5,902 nt of DNA from Acidobacteriaceae bacterium. Lineage in GTDB: Bacteria; Acidobacteriota; Terriglobia; Terriglobales; SbA1. The first letter of the stretch is position 1; each line of letters starts with the position of its first letter. The translations under genes and the position numbers were made by a program. Positions 1 through 4,220 of this stretch are shown here, in pieces. The stretch lies in the NCBI GenBank assembly GCA_003156615.1, contig PMHI01000327.1, forward strand, positions 12,959 to 18,860, given 5' to 3'. The notes beneath the pieces were generated by a model. The model did not search any database and was not told the DNA's origin. It worked only from the letters and a program-made list of their open reading frames with translations.

Positions 1-73
1 GCTGTACTGGCCAGAAGGAGTTAGCCCCGATCAACTTCTATCCAACCGGCGCAAGAAAAATCTATGAAAAGTC

Positions 74-80
74 AGAGAGG
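74..80 (+). promoter_or_regulatory. Shine-Dalgarno site of the secreted-protein gene
   Basis: The purine-rich string AGAGAGG ends seven bases before the ATG at 88. It is a good match to the anti-SD complement and fixes that ATG as the start. No convincing -35/-10 pair is visible in the 73 bases upstream, so the promoter may lie further left, outside the window. Confidence 0.7.
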
Positions 81-87
81 ACAGTAA

Positions 88-714
88 ATGAAAACTTTGC
101 TTAGAAATTTGATGGCGATACTGGCGACGGTGGCGTTCGGATCTCTCCTGGTTCCCATGGCGTCGGCCGGCTGCGCAAATGCCAACAACGGTGTGAAGGT
201 TGCGCCGCAGTCCTGGAATGGACAATCTTCGTTCGGTTCAGCGGCGCTCCTGCTGGCTTCCGATCATGATTCCGACGCTTCGATTGTGGGAATGTGGCAC
301 GTCGCTTTTATTGCCAAAGGCAACGTGGGCCCCGGCCTTCCACCCGACGGCGCTCTCGTGGATAACTCATTTTCCCAATGGCACAGCGATGGCACCGAGG
401 TCCAGGTCTCATCGCGCGCCCCGCAAACCGGAGACGTATGTATGGGTGTGTGGGAGAAGGTTGGCGAGTGGCACTATAAGCTCAATCACTTCGGCATCTC
501 CTTCGACCCGACAACCGATCCCAACAACCCGCAGGGGTTTGCCGACATCCGTCAGGACATCTTCTTGAATCCGGACGGGATAACCTTCAAAGGGACCTTC
601 ACCATCCAGCAGTACGACCAGTCTGGAAACCTTCTGATCGAAATCAAGGGCTTACTCCACGGATACCGTGTCAACCAGCACACAACGGTGGGCGACCTTC
701 TGAGTCAAAGCTGA
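88..714 (+). CDS. secreted protein of unknown function, beta-rich (possibly lipocalin/calycin-like)
   Basis: This is a 208-residue exported protein of unknown function. Residues 1-27 form a classical Sec signal peptide: a K/R-containing start, a hydrophobic core LMAILATVAFGSLLV, and an ASA cleavage site before G28. The cysteine at C29 sits in ASAGC, which lacks the Leu expected at -3 of a lipobox, so a lipoprotein is less likely than a soluble periplasmic or secreted protein. The mature chain has only two cysteines, C29 and C118, which could form a disulfide. From I66 (IVGMWHVAF) to the C-terminus the pattern is of alternating hydrophobic residues and short turns with many Trp, Gly and Asp, and helix-forming stretches are scarce. 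The GxW opening followed by repeated strands resembles calycin/lipocalin-like barrels, but that fold is my inference. The start is supported by the AGAGAGG site, and the TGA stop is followed by a gap containing a hairpin. Similar small secreted proteins are common in Acidobacteriota. I do not recognise a named family. Confidence 0.85.
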   Translation: MKTLLRNLMAILATVAFGSLLVPMASAGCANANNGVKVAPQSWNGQSSFGSAALLLASDHDSDASIVGMWHVAFIAKGNVGPGLPPDGALVDNSFSQWHSDGTEVQVSSRAPQTGDVCMGVWEKVGEWHYKLNHFGISFDPTTDPNNPQGFADIRQDIFLNPDGITFKGTFTIQQYDQSGNLLIEIKGLLHGYRVNQHTTVGDLLSQS

Positions 715-743
715 GAGGTTGGGGGCAGATTGATTCTGGCACA

Positions 744-765
744 GTGGCAGCCGAAAGGCGGCCAC
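744..765 (+). repeat. inverted repeat: 8-bp hairpin with GAAA tetraloop
   Basis: GTGGC (744-748) pairs with GCCAC (761-765), and GCC (750-752) pairs with GGC (757-759). One A/G mismatch (749/760) separates the two helices, and the loop is GAAA (753-756), a GNRA tetraloop. All eight pairs are Watson-Crick. It starts about 30 bases after the stop of the secreted-protein gene and is not followed by a T-run, so it is not a typical intrinsic terminator. It could be a 3' stabilising hairpin, a Rho-dependent end structure, or a remnant of the intron RNA that follows. Confidence 0.5.
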
Positions 766-790
766 GGTGTCGGATCGATCTTGTCATAAA

Positions 791-1070
791 CGAAGTCGTA
801 TGCACGATCCTGTGCGCCAAACCGGCAAATGGCTCAAGTCGATTGTGCAGGGCCACTTCAACTGCTACGCGGTACCGGGAAGCATCAACCGCCTGGGCGT
901 ATTCCGGGATCGGCTAATCGGGCATTGGTAGCGGACACTTCGCCGCCGTAGCCAGAAACGCCCGATTTCCTGGAAGCGTAACCCTCGCTCTGGCTGCCCG
1001 CTGGCTCCCCAAACCGCACATACTCCATCCTTATCCCGCGGTTCGCTTTGCCGCCAGTCATCCACGATAA
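791..1070 (+). pseudogene. group II intron reverse transcriptase/maturase, C-terminal remnant (decayed)
   Basis: This is the last 90 or so codons of a group II intron-encoded reverse transcriptase/maturase, covering the thumb/X maturase end of the protein. In the frame of the ATG at 800 one reads RMHDPVRQTGKWLKSIVQG, then AVPGSINRL and LIGHW. A TAG follows at 929-931, and after it RTLRRRSQKRPISWKR in the same frame. Around 975-985 the coherent reading moves to another frame (net +1 base compared with the usual WKRMxRLAxRW spacing). It continues as RWLPKPHILHPYP and VRFAASHPR to a TAA at 1068-1070. These segments are hallmark strings of this family's C-terminus, in the right order and spacing. 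The TAG most likely replaced the second Trp codon of the usual HWWRTLRRRSQK. Upstream of about 790 no family similarity is clear, so the palm/finger domains and YADD motif are absent. The fragment cannot make a working maturase. It is a fossil of a mobile intron. Confidence 0.85.
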
Positions 1071-1145
1071 GAACCGCCGATGCCCTAACAAGCGCCCATC
1101 CGGGTCCGCGCGGGGGGGGCGATCAGCACATGACCCTACCGCGAT
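1070..1145 (+). ncRNA. degenerate group II intron 3' end (domains V and VI)
   Basis: Directly after the maturase stop comes a segment with the layout of group II intron domains V and VI. For domain V, 1071-1076 can pair with 1101-1106 (one mismatch), and GATG (1079-1082) pairs with CATC (1097-1100). An extra CC bulge at 1077-1078 and a poor upper stem point to decay. After a linker comes a run of eight Gs (1112-1119), then GATCA and TGACCCTACC, the usual domain VI layout with a shortened 3' arm. The A at 1138 in CCCTACC lies seven bases before the AT at 1144-1145, which fits a branch-point A and an AY-type 3' splice site. The intron's 5' half and 5' exon junction are not visible, so the element is truncated and should not splice. 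That it is an intron end follows from position, order and motifs. The exact pairing needs a covariance model. Confidence 0.65.
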
Positions 1146-1213
1146 CTCAAAATCCTCCCGTCTTCCGGGCAGGTTTTCCGTCGGGCTCGCCTGCGGTCCT
1201 CCTTGAATAAAAC

Positions 1214-1244
1214 TTGCCTTGGGGGCTAACCGCAGGTTTAGAAT
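1214..1244 (+). promoter_or_regulatory. possible promoter of the serine hydrolase operon
   Basis: TTGCCT (1214-1219; 4 of 6 match to TTGACA) and TAGAAT (1239-1244; 5 of 6 match to TATAAT) are separated by 19 bases, slightly longer than ideal. The -10-like box ends nine bases before the ATG at 1254, so a transcript from it would start at or within a few bases of the start codon. No Shine-Dalgarno sequence is visible before that ATG, which agrees with a leaderless or nearly leaderless message. The promoter call is inference from motif match only. Confidence 0.35.
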
Positions 1245-1253
1245 TGCCGCGCC

Positions 1254-3257
1254 ATGAAAAACCTCCTCGTCTGCTCTCTTTTGGTTTTCGCTTCCGCCCT
1301 GCTTCTCGAACAACCTCTACGCGCATCAATCCAGCCGGCCATCAACTCGGCCAGCGCGCAAGTGCCTGAAAAGCTCTCCGCCGATACCCCGAAGACCACC
1401 GTACTCGGCAGTGCCTTCATCGCGCCGAAAGATTGGTCCATTCGCGTCGAAGGACCGGCGACCATTCTCGAAGCGCCCGAAGGAGACTCCTGGGTCGTGC
1501 TCGTCGACGTACAAGCCAAGACGCAGGACGAGGCATTAGCCGCGGCGTGGCGTGTGTACAAGCCCGACGCAAAATGGCCGCTTAAAGTCACCAACGATCT
1601 GCCCGACCGCGATGGCTGGAGCCGTCGCCGCCTCTACGACTACCAGACCTCGCCCAATGAGAAGCGCGGAGTAGATGCCGTCGTCTCTTACTCCGGATCG
1701 AACTGGACCGTCGTCATTGAAGATGTGTCAGATGCGGTCGCGGGGAAGCGCGGCGGACAGCTCGCCCTCATTTTCAGCCGATTGCTGCCCAAAGGCTATA
1801 GCCGCGAATCGTTTTCTGGAAAGAAAGCCAACACGCTAGACTCGGCGCGCATTGCGGAACTCGGCCGTTTCGCTGAGCAGGGACAAAAAGTCTTGGGAGT
1901 GCCCGGAGTCGCTCTCGGCTTGGTGCAGGATGGCAAGGTCGTATTTGCTGGTGGTTTCGGTGTTAAGGAGTTGGGCGGTACGGAGAAGCCAGACGGTGAC
2001 ACGCTGTTCATGATCGCCTCGAATACGAAGGCGATGACGACTCTGCTCCTCGCCAAACTCGTCGCCGAGCACCGGATCACCTGGGACACCCCCGTCATCA
2101 AACTATTCCCGAGCTTCAAGCTTGGCGACGCCGAAACCACGCACAGCGTGCTCGTCAAGCACCTGATCTGCGCCTGCACCGGAATGCCGCGCCAGGATTT
2201 GGAATGGATCTTCGACTACGGCAAGATGACGCCCGAGAGCACGATGGCTCTGCTTGGCACCATGCAGCCGACATCGAAATTTGGTGAACTCTTCCAGTAT
2301 TCCAATCTGATGGCCGCGGCCGCCGGATATACCGGAGCTCATGTCATCCATCCCGACATGGAATTAGGCGCCGCTTACGACAGCGCCATCCAATCGTATG
2401 TTTTCGATCCGTTGCAGATGAAGGAGACGACCTTCGACTTCAAGCGCGCCTTCTCCGGCAATCATGCCGGCTCGCATTCGCCTGACGCCGACGGAAAAAC
2501 TGCCAAGGCGGTCACAGCCATTAATGATGCCATCATTCCCGCGCGCCCCGCCGGAGGCGCGTGGAGCAGCGTGAACGATATGCTGAAGTACGTCTCCATG
2601 GAACTTGCCGAGGGCAAGCTTCCCGATGGAACAACCTACATTTCGAAAGAACCGTTGCTCGAACGGCGCGCTCCACAGGTCAGCATCGGTAAGGACGTCA
2701 CCTATGGCATGGGCCTGATGGTCGACACCACTTATGGAGTGCCCGTCGTTCATCACGGTGGCGACCTGGTCGGATATCACAGCGACATGATGTGGCTGCC
2801 GCAGCAAAACGTGGGTCTGGTTATCCTGACAAACGCTGATCCCGGATGGCTGCTTCGCGACCGCATCCGCCGCAAATTGCTAGAGGTTCTCTTCGATGGA
2901 CATCCTGAAGCCGAGGCGCTACTCAATGCCGACGCGAAGAGCTTCTATGCCGACCTGGCTGCCGAGCGCAAATTGATGACGATCCCGGCCGATGCGAATG
3001 AGAGTGCCAAGCTCGCCAAACACTACACCAATGCATCGCTCGGCGAAATCACCGTCAGCACCTCAGGCGCTTCCACGATCTTTGATTTTGGCGAGTGGAA
3101 AAGCGAAGTCGCCAGTCGCAAAAATCCCGATGGCACAATTTCCTTCATCACCACCGTACCGGGTGAGTTGGGCTTTGAGTTCGTGGTTGGCTCGGGAGCC
3201 AGGCGAACGTTGACCATCAGAGACGCGCAGCACGAATACGTGTTTGAAGAACGTTGA
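1254..3257 (+). CDS. exported beta-lactamase-family serine hydrolase with N-terminal extra domain
   Basis: A 667-residue exported serine hydrolase of the class C beta-lactamase/penicillin-binding-protein-like family (PF00144 type). A signal peptide covers about residues 1-24 (K3-start, hydrophobic core LLVCSLLVFASALLL). Residues about 45-190 form a separate domain (FIAPKDWSIRVEG ... WTVVIEDVS ... LLPKGYSRESF) that I recall preceding this enzyme type in other bacteria. The catalytic domain spans about 195-540. It has the SxxK motif at S256-N-T-K259 (nucleophile and general base), the YSN motif at Y349-S350-N351, and the third-box HxG at H500-H501-G502 followed by G503. The C-terminal 100 residues look like the beta-rich tail found on many family members. 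Where most relatives have HTSG after the helix, this protein has C306-A-C308-T-G. These are the only cysteines outside the signal peptide. Substrate is not predictable: members include esterases, D-aminopeptidases, peptidoglycan DD-peptidases and a few true beta-lactamases. It acts in the periplasm or outside the cell. It overlaps the downstream regulator gene by four bases. Confidence 0.93.
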   Translation: MKNLLVCSLLVFASALLLEQPLRASIQPAINSASAQVPEKLSADTPKTTVLGSAFIAPKDWSIRVEGPATILEAPEGDSWVVLVDVQAKTQDEALAAAWRVYKPDAKWPLKVTNDLPDRDGWSRRRLYDYQTSPNEKRGVDAVVSYSGSNWTVVIEDVSDAVAGKRGGQLALIFSRLLPKGYSRESFSGKKANTLDSARIAELGRFAEQGQKVLGVPGVALGLVQDGKVVFAGGFGVKELGGTEKPDGDTLFMIASNTKAMTTLLLAKLVAEHRITWDTPVIKLFPSFKLGDAETTHSVLVKHLICACTGMPRQDLEWIFDYGKMTPESTMALLGTMQPTSKFGELFQYSNLMAAAAGYTGAHVIHPDMELGAAYDSAIQSYVFDPLQMKETTFDFKRAFSGNHAGSHSPDADGKTAKAVTAINDAIIPARPAGGAWSSVNDMLKYVSMELAEGKLPDGTTYISKEPLLERRAPQVSIGKDVTYGMGLMVDTTYGVPVVHHGGDLVGYHSDMMWLPQQNVGLVILTNADPGWLLRDRIRRKLLEVLFDGHPEAEALLNADAKSFYADLAAERKLMTIPADANESAKLAKHYTNASLGEITVSTSGASTIFDFGEWKSEVASRKNPDGTISFITTVPGELGFEFVVGSGARRTLTIRDAQHEYVFEER

Positions 3258-3877
3258 GTCACGATGGTTCACAGTCGGCGCTGGAATTCGAGGCTGATCA
3301 GATGCAACAGCTCTCCGGCGCTCACGACCCGCGTGCCTCCAACTTGATCCTGCGGGAAACCCTGCTTGCTCCCAGCTATGAACGTTTCCTTGCGTTTTGC
3401 CGTCAGTCGAAAGTTATTACAGCGGCTCAGATGCGCAAACTTTTGGACGGCGTGAGTGAGTTTGACTCACAACGCGTTCTCGAAGAGGTCGTCGAGATTC
3501 ATGAAGCTCTCTACTTCTTAATTCTGTCTGCGGTGCATGGTCGCAGTCCCGACGAATCGGATTTACGAGCGCTCAACGGGTTTCTCTCCGAGGCTCGAGC
3601 AGCGGACGAGGTCGTGTGGCACAAATGCAGGTTTGTTCGCAGCTTTCGTGACATTACGGAGAGACCTGATGGACCCCTTCGGCAGTTCGTAGATGCCGCA
3701 GTGGTTCTGATTACCTCCCCGGACATTTGCAACGTTCGCGAATGCAGCGAGAAAACCTGCCGATGGTTCTTCCTGGATCGAAGCAGGAACCACTCTCGAC
3801 GATGGTGCGACATGCAACTCTGTGGCAATCGTTCCAAAGCTAAGCGATTCTATGCTCGAACGCGCAACGATGTTTAA
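3254..3877 (+). CDS. CGNR zinc-finger transcriptional regulator (ABATE-like N-domain)
   Basis: A 207-residue cytoplasmic protein ending in a CGNR zinc finger (zf-CGNR, PF11706 type). C164-x4-C169, then WFFLDRSRNHSRRW, then C185-x4-C190-GNR and KAKRFYARTR. All four zinc ligands and the CGNR signature are present, so the DNA-binding end looks functional. The N-terminal 150 residues match the helical ABATE-type sensor region usual in this family, with ALEFEAD perhaps standing for the family's LDFxNT segment and SYERFLAFCRQS for its SYxxLlaWarq segment. Family members are described as putative stress-induced regulators. The TTG start overlaps the hydrolase stop as TTGA, a layout typical of translational coupling. 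An in-frame stop at 3245-3247 rules out anything longer. An alternative start is ATG 3302 (191 residues), which has a GAGG eight bases upstream. I prefer TTG because it keeps the LDF-like segment. The gene ends in tandem stops, TAA-TAG. It may regulate the hydrolase, but this is inference from the overlap. Confidence 0.9.
   Translation: MSHDGSQSALEFEADQMQQLSGAHDPRASNLILRETLLAPSYERFLAFCRQSKVITAAQMRKLLDGVSEFDSQRVLEEVVEIHEALYFLILSAVHGRSPDESDLRALNGFLSEARAADEVVWHKCRFVRSFRDITERPDGPLRQFVDAAVVLITSPDICNVRECSEKTCRWFFLDRSRNHSRRWCDMQLCGNRSKAKRFYARTRNDV
3290..3304 (+). promoter_or_regulatory. internal Shine-Dalgarno and alternative ATG start of the CGNR gene
   Basis: GAGG at 3290-3293 lies eight bases before an in-frame ATG at 3302-3304, a better initiation signal than that of the TTG at 3254, which has only a GAAGA-like string three bases away. 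If used, it would give a protein 16 residues shorter, without the ALEFEAD segment. Both starts could be used. Confidence 0.35.
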
Positions 3878-4053
3878 TAGGCGGGCTGATCATCGCCCTT
3901 CCTGAGGCTGGCCGGTTAATAGGTCATTGCCCTCTGCGGGATCAGTGACTGCCGTGTGTACCGAAAGGACCACGACGTCACCTTACTCGATCGACATTCG
4001 CATGAACATTGCCTGATGGCGTTGTGGTGATTGACATAGTGCGCGCAAACTCT

Positions 4054-4071
4054 GCGGACCAAAATGTCCGC
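4054..4071. repeat. perfect 6-bp inverted repeat
   Basis: GCGGAC at 4054-4059 and GTCCGC at 4066-4071 are exact reverse complements around the loop CAAAAT. The repeat sits about 150 bases upstream of the channel gene and is not followed by a T-run. It could be an operator-like dyad or part of a leader structure, but a stem of this length can also occur by chance. Confidence 0.3.
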
Positions 4072-4212
4072 GTCGCATACAGGACAAACTGCGTCAAAAG
4101 AGGAACGCATCGAATCATTACAATTGAAACCAGTTAAGCGTTTTCTGAATCCGCATGGTGCATTCGATTCCCCAACCCGCCATTTGATTTATTGGCGTAA
4201 TTTCGCGAACCT

Positions 4213-4216
4213 GGAG
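4213..4216 (+). promoter_or_regulatory. Shine-Dalgarno site of the mechanosensitive channel gene
   Basis: GGAG stands four bases before the ATG at 4221. The spacing is short but workable. It supports this ATG together with the signal peptide that begins there. No good sigma-70 promoter was found between 4120 and 4210. Confidence 0.55.
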
Positions 4217-4220
4217 TAAT

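Larger units (their letters stand above)
3878..4220 (+). other. intergenic region, no convincing gene; several small hairpins
   Basis: This 343-base gap separates the CGNR gene from the channel gene. Just after the tandem stop, GGGC (3883-3886) and GCCC (3895-3898) could pair around an eight-base loop. With only TT after it, this is at best a weak terminator. GTGAC/GTCAC (3945-3949 with 3977-3981) encloses CGTG/CACG (3953-3956 with 3971-3974) and a CC-GAAA-GG tip (3961-3968). GCGGAC/GTCCGC (4054-4059 with 4066-4071) is a perfect six-base stem with a six-base loop. A perfect TTGACA at 4031-4036 has no -10 box at a suitable distance. A minus-strand frame at 3916-4110 has several Cys and His but lacks a ribosome site. 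I see no tRNA, repeat array or known element here. Confidence 0.6.

Noticed and set aside
1..87. Possible end of an upstream gene or a promoter before the first gene
   Set aside because: No frame in this stretch shows recognisable protein similarity, and no -35/-10 pair with acceptable spacing was found.
172..174. C29 of the secreted protein as a lipoprotein acylation site
   Set aside because: The preceding residues A-S-A-G lack the Leu/Ile/Val at -3 of a lipobox. An ASA signal peptidase I site fits better.
200..568. 122-codon + strand frame inside the secreted-protein gene
   Set aside because: Arg/Ser/Pro/Thr-rich shadow frame without a ribosome site. The overlapping frame has a signal peptide and a good Shine-Dalgarno sequence.
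1153..1205. GC-rich partial dyads (GCAGG/CCTGC, CCCG/CGGG) before the hydrolase promoter
   Set aside because: Stems of four or five bases with long loops or overlaps and no T-run; not distinguishable from chance.
885..1313. 142-codon minus-strand open frame across the gap
   Set aside because: It is antisense to the intron maturase relic and runs into the hydrolase gene. Its composition is Arg/Gly-rich with no recognisable motif, as expected of a shadow of GC-rich coding DNA.
4031..4036. Perfect TTGACA as a -35 box for the channel gene
   Set aside because: No -10-like hexamer occurs 15-19 bases downstream; the sequence there is GC-rich.
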